This document shows positions 17,501-26,202 of a stretch of DNA of 64,000 nucleotides, in pieces (the stretch's first letter is position 1; every line of letters starts with the position of its first letter). The translations under genes were made by a program, and so were the position numbers. Source of the DNA: Chitinophaga pinensis. Lineage in GTDB: Bacteria; Bacteroidota; Bacteroidia; Chitinophagales; Chitinophagaceae. A model generated the notes under the pieces. It was not told the DNA's origin. It was given only the letters and a program-made list of their open reading frames with translations, and made no database searches. The stretch spans positions 33,535 through 97,534 of the forward strand of contig CAMCAY010000003.1 in assembly GCA_945872815.1 (NCBI GenBank), given 5' to 3'.

Positions 17501-19333
17501 ATATATGGTGATATAATTTTCGATTGTTAATGTATCCTTGCATCCGTTGTTTGTAACAATTAAGGTGACATCAAATGGATTGGAAGTGCCACTGGTGTCA
17601 CTGTAGTGATAGGAAGGATTTTGTAATGTTGATCTACCTCCATCTCCAAATAACCAAAGCCATTCCTTTACAGAATCTTCGACAGGAGTTAAATCTCTGA
17701 ATAGAACATTAGTGGAAGCACATACAGCTCTTGGGTCAGCTGAAAAAGAGGTATGAGGTCTGTTGCCTACCTTAACAGACTTGATATATTTTACCGTGTC
17801 GGTACATCCATTTGCTGTAATAATATTTAAAGTAACATCGTATTCTCCGGCTTGCTGATAAATATGATTTGGAAATTTATTGTTTGAAATAAAACCATCT
17901 CCAAAATTCCAAGTATAACTAACTACGCTGTCTGCGGTTGACACTTGAGGTTGAAGATAAGTTGGCAAAGGAGCACACCCAGGTTGAGGGAAATTTGAAA
18001 TGCTTGCAGTCGGTAGCTTTATTTTTATGTAATTGCTTTTTGTGATAGTATCCCTGCATCCAGCATTATTTATAGCTATTAAGGAAATAGAATAATCTGA
18101 TTCAATTGTATAAGTATGGATAGGATTGATGTTAAAAGAAACAGAGCTGTCACCGAAAGACCATTGATAAATGGTAGCATTATTGCTTGTATTTTGGAAA
18201 TTAACTTGTTGAGGAATATTACATGAACTTACCGGATTTGCAGTGAAATCAGCCTGTGGTTTTTCGTTTACAATTATTTTCTTGATGATTGAATCGACGC
18301 AAGTTTCTGATTGAACAATAAGTTTTACAAAAAAAGTATCACTGGTTGAAAATTGTTTTAAGGGATTGTATATAACCGAAGTTGTTCCATCCCCAAAATC
18401 CCATAATACATTTTGAGGAACAGGGGTAGAATTATTTTGAATTTGAATCGATGAATTTCTGCACACATAGTCAGGCATACTAAACATTGAATGTAAATTT
18501 GAAATATTTATCAGGTTGTATTTGATAATTGAATCTGTGCAGCCATTTCCGTCGGTTACTTTCAATGAAACTGAATATATTCCTAGATCATTGTAGGTAT
18601 GAGCAGGATTCATATCGTTGGCAAAATCGCCATCCCCGAAATGCCAATTAAAGCTCAGTGAGTTGTTTGAAGTCGAGGTGTTTAAAAACTCAACATTCAA
18701 TGGTACTATACAACTACTCAAAGGAGTATTCGAGAAATTAGCTGTTGGATTTTCGTAAATCTGTATGTAGTTAGTTCTAGTTAGGGATGTTACACAGCCA
18801 TAGCTGTTTGTTATTTGGAGAGATATATTGAAGTACCCATCTGAAGAATAACGGTGCACCGGATTAGGTAGATTGCTTGAAGTCCCATCGCCAAAATCCC
18901 ATAATCTGGAAAGAATGTTTCCGCTACCGGCTGAGCTGCTGTCTGAATAGCTAATGTCAGAGTTAATACAAGCATTTGCATCAGAAACATTGAAATGTAC
19001 AGTTGGTTTAGAATATACAGTAATGTACTGAATTCTGGATATTGAATCTATTCCTGCATTGTTTTGTACAATCAATTTTACATTGTATTGGCCTGGATTG
19101 GTATAAATTGCTGTTGGATTTTCTAAAGTTGAAATAGTACCATTTCCCAAAATCCATTTAAAGGAAGTTGGATTTCCGGTAGATTGATTGTTGAAGTTAA
19201 CAACAAGTGGGGCGCAGCCGTTTACCGGAGTTGCTGAAAAATTTGCAACAGGACGCTGAGCATAAGAATCAAATGCAAATAAAAAATTAATTCCTAATAA
19301 GAATATAGTTTTACAGAAAGAAGGAATTTTCAT
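14513..19333 (-). CDS. Giant PKD-repeat adhesin with gliding-motility-associated C-terminal domain
   Basis: A 1606-residue cell-surface protein. A signal peptide is followed by about fifteen PKD-like repeats, each recognisable by variants of W-x-FGDG-x-x-S...NP...H-x-Y (for example LWDFGDGTSSNLPNP and YLWNFGDGNTSTLTNP). Then come Ig-like segments with SPSRGLSC and SYTWIPSIGL (about residues 1285-1430). The last roughly 80 residues form the T9SS type B sorting domain (FIPNTFSPNNDGMNDIF, FSRWGEKLFE, WDGTFRGQ). It is exported by type IX secretion and anchored to the cell surface, probably for adhesion or gliding. The PorP/SprF gene lies downstream on the same strand. An inverted repeat sits 28 bases before its ATG. 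Confidence 0.92.
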   Translation of the reverse strand: MKIPSFCKTIFLLGINFLFAFDSYAQRPVANFSATPVNGCAPLVVNFNNQSTGNPTSFKWILGNGTISTLENPTAIYTNPGQYNVKLIVQNNAGIDSISRIQYITVYSKPTVHFNVSDANACINSDISYSDSSSAGSGNILSRLWDFGDGTSSNLPNPVHRYSSDGYFNISLQITNSYGCVTSLTRTNYIQIYENPTANFSNTPLSSCIVPLNVEFLNTSTSNNSLSFNWHFGDGDFANDMNPAHTYNDLGIYSVSLKVTDGNGCTDSIIKYNLINISNLHSMFSMPDYVCRNSSIQIQNNSTPVPQNVLWDFGDGTTSVIYNPLKQFSTSDTFFVKLIVQSETCVDSIIKKIIVNEKPQADFTANPVSSCNIPQQVNFQNTSNNATIYQWSFGDSSVSFNINPIHTYTIESDYSISLIAINNAGCRDTITKSNYIKIKLPTASISNFPQPGCAPLPTYLQPQVSTADSVVSYTWNFGDGFISNNKFPNHIYQQAGEYDVTLNIITANGCTDTVKYIKSVKVGNRPHTSFSADPRAVCASTNVLFRDLTPVEDSVKEWLWLFGDGGRSTLQNPSYHYSDTSGTSNPFDVTLIVTNNGCKDTLTIENYITIYPPIANFSFTYNCGQKLKRSFFDKSKGADSWLWNFGDGATSNIINPVHTYANSGLYIVKLIVFNNATGCSDTTSKNVTVINEPTNFVSSDTSICKMSVANFNLLTNTSNYINSVSWNFGNGMTGFGFPISNTYYVPGVYDVSIITTDINGCKDTTTKRKYIKVNGPNADLSSSATNTCKYSTVGFFDNSQTDGRNQIKKWMWSFGDGIFDTTNIGLSNHIYSNTGSYTITLEVLDSAGCKSKIQKNNLISINNPHSDFQTVDTSVCPNVNANLINLSIGNSNTYLWNFGDGNTSTLTNPSHSYNINGLYSVTLISTNNIGCKDTIRKINYIRVSTPIARFSVSDSFSNCPPLIVNFNNHSQNFASMVWSFGDNTSTIFDNPSHFYSISGNFTAKLIVISNGGCKDSATKLISVQGPRGKFNYDKTFGCSPTEIYFTANAINTSFFIWDFSDGNTNVTTDSVQAHSYVSSGNFIPKLLLKDAAGCVVTLTNPDTLKIYSLLADFQADAHLLCDAGVVQFNNTTNTNDNISHYNWLFGDNNNDYSENPSHQYTDTGIFTPSLIVITEHGCKDTATSPVDIQIVASPRGSIAQTANGCAGVQIQFNGSLINNDTSVISWQWDFGNGITSTEINPNPQVYSQARLYPVSAILTNAFGCRDTVNTNVEAYPYPSTNAGTDTTVCRGRGISLHANGADEFVWSPSRGLSCINCSNPITNTDSAVMYTVTGKSIHGCIKKDSIWVDVKYPFNLNVSERQSICSGSSKKISASGAESYTWIPSIGLDNIHSSSPNASPSINTIYQVIGTDNKHCFTDTAYVPVNVYNYPSVDAGEDKTINVGQSVELVPVLSSDIIDIKWNPTSNQFRNTDGRITVKPNETTTYEIEVSNGGGCKTKDAVTVNVLCNGANLFIPNTFSPNNDGMNDIFYPRGTGIFMIKNMKIFSRWGEKLFERNNFKANDANKGWDGTFRGQQLTSDVFVYVIEVQCDNNSTLTFKGDISLLK

Positions 19334-19361
19334 AGGCTTGGTTTGTTGGGACTTTCTATTT

Positions 19362-19379
19362 GAATAGGAAATCCTATTC
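19362..19379 (-). promoter_or_regulatory. Perfect inverted repeat upstream of the adhesin gene
   Basis: GAATAGGA-AA-TCCTATTC, an 8-bp perfect inverted repeat with a two-base centre, lies 28-46 bases before the adhesin ATG. It could be an operator or a hairpin in the mRNA leader. No matching copy was noticed elsewhere in the window. Confidence 0.35.
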
Positions 19380-19532
19380 TATAGCAATAACTACTTTTTG
19401 ATGAAAATATTGTGCCAAAAACAAAAAAAAATGAAAAAGAAAAGTGAAATAAATACATTTAAAGGTATTTATATGTATATTATAATAATTCAATATAGTA
19501 TAGTTAATGAAAATAATCAATAATAAAATTAA

Positions 19533-21026
19533 TTATATACAATATATTTCACCATACTTGTGTTTTGCATAATTTATGAAATAAGCAGGATTCAAAGTTT
19601 CTCCGGTTGCCTTTTTGCATAATTCTTCAGAAGTAAAATATCGACCATGGGCATATATTTCATTTTGTAACCATCTAAAAATAGAATCGGTATTTCCAAA
19701 TGAAATTTCTGAATTTACTCGGCTGTTTGCTTTATGTATATTATTCCATAATTGAGCAGCATATAAACTTCCAATGCTGTAAGTGGCAAAGTAACCAAAA
19801 CTACCATGACTCCAGTGAACATCCTGTAAACAACCATTTTTGTCATCTGTTACTTTTACGCCCAGCAACTTTTCGTAGTATTCATTCCAAATGGCAGGGA
19901 TGTCGTTGGATTCAATAGTGCCCTCTATCAATTTTTTTTCTATTTCATATCTGATCATCACATGGAAGTGATAAGTCAATTCATCCGCTTCTGTTCTAAT
20001 TAGAGAGGGGATTACTTTATTGATTCCTTTGTAAAAATGTTCAACTGAAATATTTTCAAACTGTCTCGGGAATATTTTTTGCAACTTCGAATAGTGAAAC
20101 TTCCAAAACGGAAGACTTCTACCTATACAGTTTTCCCATAACCTGCTTTGGCTTTCGTGAATACTCAAACTGCAATACTCACCTAGAGGTAAACCATATT
20201 CGTTTATAGGAAGACCTTGCTCATACAATGCATGACCGCCTTCATGTAAGCAACTCCAGGTCATGTTTGCAAAATCCTTTTCATCTATTCTGGTAGTAAC
20301 TCTTACATCTTGGCTATTGAAGTTTATGGTGAAGGGGTGTTCGCTGATATCTTGCCTGCCTGCATCAAAATCGAAGTGAATTTGTTTTAGCAAATCAATC
20401 CCAAATCTCCATTGATCGTCCTTATCAAAATGTTGTTGTAAAAATTCGTTATTGATTTGTTTTTGTTGATTTATTTCATTCAGTAAAATGGAAAGCTGTG
20501 GAATCAGATCTGCAAACAGTTTATCAGTTGAGGCCACTGTCAATCCTTTGTCATATTCATTCATCAATGCATCATAAGGGTGTTTTTCATACCCTAGGTA
20601 TTCAGCTTCTTGTCTTTTCAGAATAATAATTTCCTGAAGGGGTTGTTGAAAAATTGTAAAATCATTTTCTTTTCTGGCTTGTACCCAGGCATGAAAACTT
20701 TTATTGACCGAATCACTCATTTTTCTTACGAAATCTGAAGGAAGTTTTTTGTTTTTTTCATAATCAAGATAACTTAATTCAACATTTTTTCTTTCACGAT
20801 GATTCAGTTTATTATTGTTAATGAGCTCTTCCAACAAATCGCCTGTTTTTGGATCGGTAAACATTCGATGGGCTATTTCGGTGACAGTAGCAATTTGTCT
20901 TCCCCTGATTTCATTGCCTTTTGGAGGAAGATAGGTCTCCTGATCCCATTGCATCAGAGCCGAGGCGTATTTAAGGTCAGCTATTTCCTGAAATAATTTT
21001 CTGTAAGCTTCATAACTTTTATTCAT
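19533..21026 (-). CDS. Carboxypeptidase Taq (M32 family metallocarboxypeptidase)
   Basis: A cytoplasmic zinc carboxypeptidase of about 497 residues with broad specificity for C-terminal residues. The zinc site is the M32 hallmark HEGGH in TWSCLHEGGHALYEQGLP, and the third ligand Glu is in SIHESQSRLWEN. ALMQWDQETYLPPKG at the N-terminus and HWSHGSFGYFATYSIGSLYA are also family signatures. I chose ATG at 21026 (MNKSYEAYRKLFQE), where the M32 similarity begins; ATG 21104 would add 26 atypical residues. It is isolated, with an AT-rich gap of about 200 bases to the adhesin. Confidence 0.93.
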   Translation of the reverse strand: MNKSYEAYRKLFQEIADLKYASALMQWDQETYLPPKGNEIRGRQIATVTEIAHRMFTDPKTGDLLEELINNNKLNHRERKNVELSYLDYEKNKKLPSDFVRKMSDSVNKSFHAWVQARKENDFTIFQQPLQEIIILKRQEAEYLGYEKHPYDALMNEYDKGLTVASTDKLFADLIPQLSILLNEINQQKQINNEFLQQHFDKDDQWRFGIDLLKQIHFDFDAGRQDISEHPFTINFNSQDVRVTTRIDEKDFANMTWSCLHEGGHALYEQGLPINEYGLPLGEYCSLSIHESQSRLWENCIGRSLPFWKFHYSKLQKIFPRQFENISVEHFYKGINKVIPSLIRTEADELTYHFHVMIRYEIEKKLIEGTIESNDIPAIWNEYYEKLLGVKVTDDKNGCLQDVHWSHGSFGYFATYSIGSLYAAQLWNNIHKANSRVNSEISFGNTDSIFRWLQNEIYAHGRYFTSEELCKKATGETLNPAYFINYAKHKYGEIYCI

Positions 21027-21118
21027 TGGAAAAGAATTAAAATATTTTTTCTGCAATTTAATAGAGTGTGGTTCAGAAAAAAAATATCTATTTTTAATGT
21101 TCAATTTGAGTAATAATG

Positions 21119-21138
21119 CCCACGGTTTAAACCGTGGG
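21119..21138. repeat. Perfect 20-base palindrome CCCACGGTTTAAACCGTGGG
   Basis: A loopless perfect palindrome in the gap between the divergent carboxypeptidase and NIF3 genes. It is not followed by a T-run and lies where both promoters should be. Its core GGTTTAAACC recurs in the palindrome at 63885-63910. It may be a regulator site or a dispersed repeat. Confidence 0.6.
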
Positions 21139-21170
21139 ATGCAAATTATTGTAACAATTAAAAGAAATCA

Positions 21171-22271
21171 ATGAAATTATCATCCATCATCTCTGTCATG
21201 GAAAAATTGGCTCCTTTATCATTACAAGAGGACTATGATAATGCGGGTCTGATAACAGGAAATGCAGGTATGGAATGCACCGGTATAATACTTGCTATTG
21301 ATGCTACTGAACAGGTAATTGATGAGGCAATAGAAAAAAAATGCAACTTGATAATTGCACATCATCCTATCGTTTTTAAAGGGTTGAAAAAAATAAATGG
21401 CAATAATTATGTGGAAAGAGCTGTCCTCAAAGCAATTAAAAATGATATTGCGATTTATGCTTGTCATACCAACCTGGACAATATAATTAACGGAGTAAAC
21501 GGAAAAATCGCTGAAAAATTAGGATTGATCAACACCAAAATTCTTCAACCGAAAGCAAATCTATTGCAAAAGCTAAGTGTTTACGTTCCAGAAAATTCTC
21601 AAAATGATTTAGAAACTGCTTTGTTTGAGGCAGGCGCCGGGCATATTGGAAATTATAGTCAATGCAGTTTTGTGTCTGATGGAATTGGAAGTTTTTTACC
21701 CGAAGAAAATGCCAATCCTATTAGTGGTATCAAAGGAATCCGAAATTTTGTAAAAGAAAAAAAAGTAGAAGTTATTTTTCCTTCGTGGCTTCAAAAGAAT
21801 ATTGTTGAAGCAATGAAAAAAAGTCACCCTTATGAAGAGGTTGCTTTTGAAATTTTCAGCATGACAAATGTTTTTCAGAATGTTGGGTCCGGTATCATAG
21901 GAGAATTACCAGAAAGTATCAGTGAAACATCTTTACTAAATAAAATATCGACTATATTTAATATAAATTCAATAAGGCATACCTCTTTTTTAGGTAAAGA
22001 TGTCAAAAAAATAGCCTTATGTGGTGGTGCTGGCAGCTTTTTGATTGAGGCTGCAAAAGCCCAAAAAGCAGACTTTTATATCAGTTCAGATATCAAATAC
22101 CACGAGTTTTTTGATGCTGATGATCAAATTGTGGTGGCAGATATTGGCCATTTTGAAAGCGAACAGTACACAATTGAACTTTTTGATGATGTTTTAAGGC
22201 AAAATTTCCCTAACTTTGCAATCCTTAAAACAGGAGTCAATACCAATCCCGTTCGGTATTTTGTGTTGTGA
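21171..22271 (+). CDS. NIF3/DUF34 family dinuclear metal-centre protein (YqfO-like)
   Basis: A 366-residue member of the widespread NIF3 family, often mislabelled GTP cyclohydrolase I type 2. Metal-binding residues are visible in IIAHHPIVFKGL (about residue 63), HTNLDN (about 99) and, at the C-terminus, ADIGHFESEQYTIE. The greater length compared with about 250-residue forms is due to a central inserted PII-like domain (about 130-240, containing SHPYEEVAFEIF), as in B. subtilis YqfO. The biochemical role is unsettled. It is followed 74 bases later by the zinc-ribbon gene, a common neighbour in Bacteroidota, with its own promoter candidate between them. Confidence 0.92.
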   Translation: MKLSSIISVMEKLAPLSLQEDYDNAGLITGNAGMECTGIILAIDATEQVIDEAIEKKCNLIIAHHPIVFKGLKKINGNNYVERAVLKAIKNDIAIYACHTNLDNIINGVNGKIAEKLGLINTKILQPKANLLQKLSVYVPENSQNDLETALFEAGAGHIGNYSQCSFVSDGIGSFLPEENANPISGIKGIRNFVKEKKVEVIFPSWLQKNIVEAMKKSHPYEEVAFEIFSMTNVFQNVGSGIIGELPESISETSLLNKISTIFNINSIRHTSFLGKDVKKIALCGGAGSFLIEAAKAQKADFYISSDIKYHEFFDADDQIVVADIGHFESEQYTIELFDDVLRQNFPNFAILKTGVNTNPVRYFVL

Positions 22272-22290
22272 TAAGCAGCTACAGGGTATA

Positions 22291-22323
22291 ATTGAGTGAC
22301 GTTGGGGTTGATTAATATGTTTG
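22291..22323 (+). promoter_or_regulatory. Candidate promoter of the zinc-ribbon protein gene
   Basis: ATTG (22291-22294), a 21-base spacer and TATGTTTG (22316-22323) fit the Bacteroidota -33/-7 pattern. The ATG at 22346 lies 22 bases further on. Confidence 0.5.
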
Positions 22324-22345
22324 CAAACAAATCAAAAGAAATAAT

Positions 22346-23101
22346 ATGGCTGCAGTAAAAGAATTTTCGGTTGAAGAAAAATTGTCTTCACTTGTTCGTT
22401 TACAAAAAATTGATAGTAAGCTGGATGAAATTCAGATATTGAAAGGAGAGTTACCTATTGAAGTAAAAGATCTCGAAGATGAAATTGAGGGTCTTCATGC
22501 TCGTCAAACCCGAATTGAAGAAGAAATAAACGGAATTCAGGAATTTATTGCACAAAAACAAGAGGGTATCAAAGTAGCGCAAGCGTTGATTAAAAAATAT
22601 GAGAAGCAAAGTGACAATGTAAAGAACAACCGTGAGTTTGAAGCAATCAATAAGGAAATTGAAATGCAGCAATTGGAAGAAAAACTTTGTGAAAAACATA
22701 TCAAAGATGCAACGGAAGAAGTAGCTGATAAAGCTCGTCAATTGGACCTTGCAAAAAAAGCAGTTGCTGCAAAAGAAACAAACCTGAATGCTAAAAAAGC
22801 TGAACTTGAAAAAATTATAAAGGAAACAGAAAAAGAAGAAGCACAATATAATAAAGCTGCTTCAGAAGCTAGAAGCCACGCTGACGAAAGATTGTTGACT
22901 AGTTATGATCGTATACGCAAAAACTATCGCAATGGATTGGCTGTAGTTCCTGTAGAAAGAGACAGTTGCGGCGGCTGCTTTCATGCGATACCACCTCAAA
23001 AACAAAGTGAAATTAAACTACGTAAGAAAATAATGGTTTGCGAGAATTGTGGTCGTATTTTGGCAGATGCTGATTTGACAGATTCTGTTGTGGTAAAATA
23101 A
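22346..23101 (+). CDS. C4-type zinc-ribbon coiled-coil protein
   Basis: A 251-residue cytoplasmic protein. Most of it (about residues 15-190) is a long, charged coiled coil rich in Glu, Lys, Ala and Ile. The C-terminus is a zinc ribbon with two cysteine pairs, CGGCFHAIPPQ and CENCGRIL, as in the zf-RING_7/CT398-like family. These proteins are widespread and essential-looking but poorly characterised; nucleic-acid or secretion-related roles have been suggested. A strong terminator follows at 23124. Confidence 0.88.
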   Translation: MAAVKEFSVEEKLSSLVRLQKIDSKLDEIQILKGELPIEVKDLEDEIEGLHARQTRIEEEINGIQEFIAQKQEGIKVAQALIKKYEKQSDNVKNNREFEAINKEIEMQQLEEKLCEKHIKDATEEVADKARQLDLAKKAVAAKETNLNAKKAELEKIIKETEKEEAQYNKAASEARSHADERLLTSYDRIRKNYRNGLAVVPVERDSCGGCFHAIPPQKQSEIKLRKKIMVCENCGRILADADLTDSVVVK

Positions 23102-23123
23102 ATTTTTTCTTAACTGAATTATG

Positions 23124-23155
23124 AAAGTCTACTCAATTTTCGGGTAGACTTTTTT
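23124..23155 (+). terminator. Intrinsic terminator
   Basis: A 9-bp stem AAAGTCTAC/GTAGACTTT (23124-23132 with 23144-23152) and 11-base loop, running into T residues. It ends the zinc-ribbon transcript before recN. Confidence 0.85.
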
Positions 23156-23230
23156 GTGAAATTAACTTGCTGTTCGTGTTATATTCTTCTCTCCGACTAA
23201 GAACTTTTTATTAATTTGCTCTTTATAACA

Positions 23231-24886
23231 ATGTTGAAAAAGCTATACATACAAAATTATGCCATCATTGATGAGCTTGAATTGACATTTGATTCAGGAT
23301 TAAATGTAATAACCGGAGAAACGGGAGCCGGAAAGAGCATTTTAATGGGGGCATTAAATCTGATATTGGGACAAAGGGCTGATACCGCCGTTCTGCGAGA
23401 TGCAGAAAAAAAATGTATAGTCGAAGGTTGTTTTAGTATTGAGAGAAAAAACGAAATAACCGAATTCTTTAACTCTCACGAATTAGACTTTGAGGATGAA
23501 ATCGTCATTAGAAGAGAAATTTCATCTAACGGAAAATCTCGTTCGTTCATTAATGATACTCCTGTTACCCTTTTTCAGATTAAACAACTTTGTGTTTTTT
23601 TAATTGATCTTCACCAACAGTTTGATACGTTGGAAATCAATACCGAAAATTTTCAAAGAGCAGTTCTGGATGCGTTGGCAGACAATATGGCTAATTTATC
23701 AAAACTAAAATCTACGTTTGAATCGTATACAAAAATTCAAAAAGAGCTTAATAAATTAAAGTCGCTGCAGGATACTGCCATTAAAGAGTACGACTACAAT
23801 ACTTTTTTACTGGAGGAATTGGAAACCTTGTCATTGAAAGAAAATGAATTGGAGCAAGTAGAATCCGAATTGAAGATTCTCAACAATGCAGAGAACATAA
23901 AGCAGCAACTGATTTCTATTTATAACGAATTGTCCGAAAGCGATTCTCCCATTGCACAACAAGTAAAATCATTGCAGAATAAATTGGCGTCTTTGGATTC
24001 ACTTCACGATGGCATGTCCTTGCTTACCCAAAGGTTATTAAGCGCATCAATAGAGTTGCAGGATATTTCAGATGAATTACAAAGAATTGAATCAGGTGTT
24101 CATCATGATGCAGAAAAGATCATTCAACTAAATGAAAGACTTTCTGATGGGTATAAATTATTGAAAAAGCATTCAGTGAATACGACTGATGATTTACTGA
24201 AGATTCAGCAAGAATTGAAACAAAAGCTGGAGACATTTTCAGGTATAAATGCTGATATTGAAAAACTTGAAAAAGAAATGTCAGATTTATACGAGGCATC
24301 AATGCAAATTGCATACATCATTTCTAAAAATCGAAAATCTCAAATTAAAGGATTTGCAACTGAAGTGAATTCATTGCTGGTAAAAGTAGGGATGCCCAAT
24401 GCTATATTGAAAGTTGAAATGCAAAGCGAAGCTCTTTCTGTTAATGGAATTGACGCCATTCAATATTTATTTGATGCAAACAAAAGCAACAAGTTTGAAC
24501 AATTAGGAAAAGTGGCTAGCGGCGGTGAATTGAGCAGGTTGATGTTAAGCATAAAATCGCTGGTTGCAAAAAAGATTGATTTACCTACATTGATTTTTGA
24601 TGAAATAGATACAGGTATTGGCGGTGAAGCTGCGAAGCAGGTTGGAATTATCATGAAAAATTTATCATTTAGACATCAATTGATTGTTATTACACATCAG
24701 GCGCAAATTGCTGCAAAAGCCAATATGCATTTGTATGTTCACAAAAGCAATATTGATGGAAAAGTGAAAACTGCGGTTAAAGTGCTTAATAACGAAGAAA
24801 GGGTAAATGAAATCGCCCAAATGATGAGCGGGGCAAAACCAACTGAAGCCGCTCTTAAAAATGCTTTGGAGATGATGGATGAATAG
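23231..24886 (+). CDS. recN: DNA repair protein RecN
   Basis: An SMC-like ATPase for double-strand-break repair, about 551 residues. Head domain N: LKKLYIQNYAIIDELEL and Walker A TGETGAGKS. A coiled-coil arm covers roughly residues 150-370. Head domain C: GKVASGGELSRLMLS (ABC signature) and LIFDEIDTGIGGEAA (Walker B). I chose ATG 23231; the upstream TTG 23216 lies within a -7-like TTAATTTG (23211-23218) and would add residues absent from the family. It is followed by fabI after a 77-base gap. Confidence 0.96.
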   Translation: MLKKLYIQNYAIIDELELTFDSGLNVITGETGAGKSILMGALNLILGQRADTAVLRDAEKKCIVEGCFSIERKNEITEFFNSHELDFEDEIVIRREISSNGKSRSFINDTPVTLFQIKQLCVFLIDLHQQFDTLEINTENFQRAVLDALADNMANLSKLKSTFESYTKIQKELNKLKSLQDTAIKEYDYNTFLLEELETLSLKENELEQVESELKILNNAENIKQQLISIYNELSESDSPIAQQVKSLQNKLASLDSLHDGMSLLTQRLLSASIELQDISDELQRIESGVHHDAEKIIQLNERLSDGYKLLKKHSVNTTDDLLKIQQELKQKLETFSGINADIEKLEKEMSDLYEASMQIAYIISKNRKSQIKGFATEVNSLLVKVGMPNAILKVEMQSEALSVNGIDAIQYLFDANKSNKFEQLGKVASGGELSRLMLSIKSLVAKKIDLPTLIFDEIDTGIGGEAAKQVGIIMKNLSFRHQLIVITHQAQIAAKANMHLYVHKSNIDGKVKTAVKVLNNEERVNEIAQMMSGAKPTEAALKNALEMMDE

Positions 24887-24921
24887 TTGTTTAAGGATTA
24901 TTTTATTTGAATCATAACTAT

Positions 24922-24929
24922 TAATTTTG
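24922..24929 (+). promoter_or_regulatory. Candidate -7 box TAATTTTG upstream of fabI
   Basis: Matches TAnnTTTG and lies 34 bases before the fabI ATG. No TTTG was found at the ideal -33 spacing. Confidence 0.4.
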
Positions 24930-24963
24930 CTTATTATTTTTCATTACAAGTAACATTTAAACT

Positions 24964-25776
24964 ATGGCGTACAATTTATTGAAAGGAAAGAAAGGGATTA
25001 TATTCGGGGCTTTGGATGAAAAATCTATTGCTTGGATTACTGCTTTGAAATGTCATGAAGAAGGCGCTCAAATTGTATTGACCAACGCTCCGGTTGCAAT
25101 GCGCATGGGTGAAATCAATAAACTTGCCGAAAAAATAGGAGCACCTGTCATTGCCTGTGATGTTAGTAATGGCGAGGATGTAGAAAATTTGATCACCAAA
25201 ACAATGGAGCATTTTGGTGGTGGATTTGATTTTATTTTGCATTCTATCGGAATGAGTTTGAATGTTCGCAAAGGAAAACACTATACAGAAATAGACTACG
25301 CACATAATTTGAAAACCCTTGAAATATCTTCTATGAGCTTGCATAGGGTTTTGGCCGCTTGTATGAAAAAAGATGCTATCAATGAATGGGGAAGCGTAAT
25401 TGCGTTGAGTTATATTGCTGCTCAGCGTGTATTCCCTGATTATAATGAAATGGCTGATGCTAAATCATTGCTCGAAAGTGTAGCGCGCAGTTTTGGTTAT
25501 CATTACGGAGTGAAAAAACATGTAAGAATCAATACCATTTCTCAGTCACCTACCAGAACTACTGCCGGCAGCGGTGTAAAAGGTTTTGATGGATTTATTA
25601 ATTATGCCGAAAAAATGAGTCCTTTGGGTAATGCAAGTGCAGAAGATTGCGCCAACTATTGTGTCGTAATGTTCAGCGAGCATACCAAAATGGTCACCAT
25701 GCAGAATTTATTTCATGATGGAGGATTTTCATTTACAGGGGTTACCAATGCAGTCATTGAGCAGATGGAAAAGTAA
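24964..25776 (+). CDS. fabI: Enoyl-[acyl-carrier-protein] reductase (NADH) FabI
   Basis: Last step of each fatty-acid elongation cycle. A 270-residue short-chain dehydrogenase of the FabI branch: LLKGKKGIIFGALDEKSIAW is the altered glycine-rich NADH site, HSIGMS lies at about residue 98, and the catalytic Tyr/Lys occur as YNEMADAKSLLES (Y-x6-K as in FabI). The C-terminus DGGFSFTG matches the family. Transcribed alone or with its own promoter after recN. Confidence 0.95.
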   Translation: MAYNLLKGKKGIIFGALDEKSIAWITALKCHEEGAQIVLTNAPVAMRMGEINKLAEKIGAPVIACDVSNGEDVENLITKTMEHFGGGFDFILHSIGMSLNVRKGKHYTEIDYAHNLKTLEISSMSLHRVLAACMKKDAINEWGSVIALSYIAAQRVFPDYNEMADAKSLLESVARSFGYHYGVKKHVRINTISQSPTRTTAGSGVKGFDGFINYAEKMSPLGNASAEDCANYCVVMFSEHTKMVTMQNLFHDGGFSFTGVTNAVIEQMEK

Positions 25777-25847
25777 TTAGGATTTAATTGAATTACTGTT
25801 TATTCGGTTTTTATAGATTAGTTTTTTACGATTTTCAATTTAATTAA

Positions 25848-26120
25848 ATGAATGTAACTGAGGTTTTTGGTCATGTAGCATCCGTATTAAGTAGTGTAGC
25901 ATTTGTTCCTCAGGTTTATTACACTTGGAAAACCAAAAGTGTAAAAGACTTGAATTTATCAATGATATTTATAGTGTTTATAAGTACGATAATTTGGCTT
26001 ATATACGGAATTTCAAATTCTTTATTGCCTGTTATTATTTGTAATGCTGTTATTTGTGCTCTATCCTTTACTTTGATTGTATTTAAAATCAAGTATAAAA
26101 ATATGGACTCAGTAAAATAA
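25848..26120 (+). CDS. SemiSWEET / PQ-loop sugar transporter
   Basis: A 90-residue membrane protein with three helices and the PQ motif (FVPQVYYTWKTKSVKDL, Pro21-Gln22) in TM1. SemiSWEETs dimerise to form a six-helix facilitator for sugars. The second and third helices (IFIVFISTIIWLIYGIS and VIICNAVICALSFTLIVF) fit the family well. A bidirectional terminator follows at 26148. The substrate is inferred from the family only. Confidence 0.88.
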   Translation: MNVTEVFGHVASVLSSVAFVPQVYYTWKTKSVKDLNLSMIFIVFISTIIWLIYGISNSLLPVIICNAVICALSFTLIVFKIKYKNMDSVK

Positions 26121-26147
26121 TATTATCCTTATTCTGATAATACAAAA

Positions 26148-26172
26148 AAACCGCTTAATTAATAAGCGGTTT
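26148..26172. terminator. Bidirectional terminator between SemiSWEET and DUF2795 genes
   Basis: A perfect 10-bp stem AAACCGCTTA/TAAGCGGTTT with a five-base loop; A-rich on the left and T-containing on the right, so it can stop transcription from both converging genes. Confidence 0.8.
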
Positions 26173-26202
26173 AAATGATTTGAAATTTCAGCGTATTGCG
26201 AA

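Noticed and set aside
22451-22846. 131-codon minus-strand frame rich in Phe and Ser
   Set aside because: It is the antisense of the Lys/Glu-rich coiled coil of the zinc-ribbon protein; the composition follows from that and there is no initiation signal.
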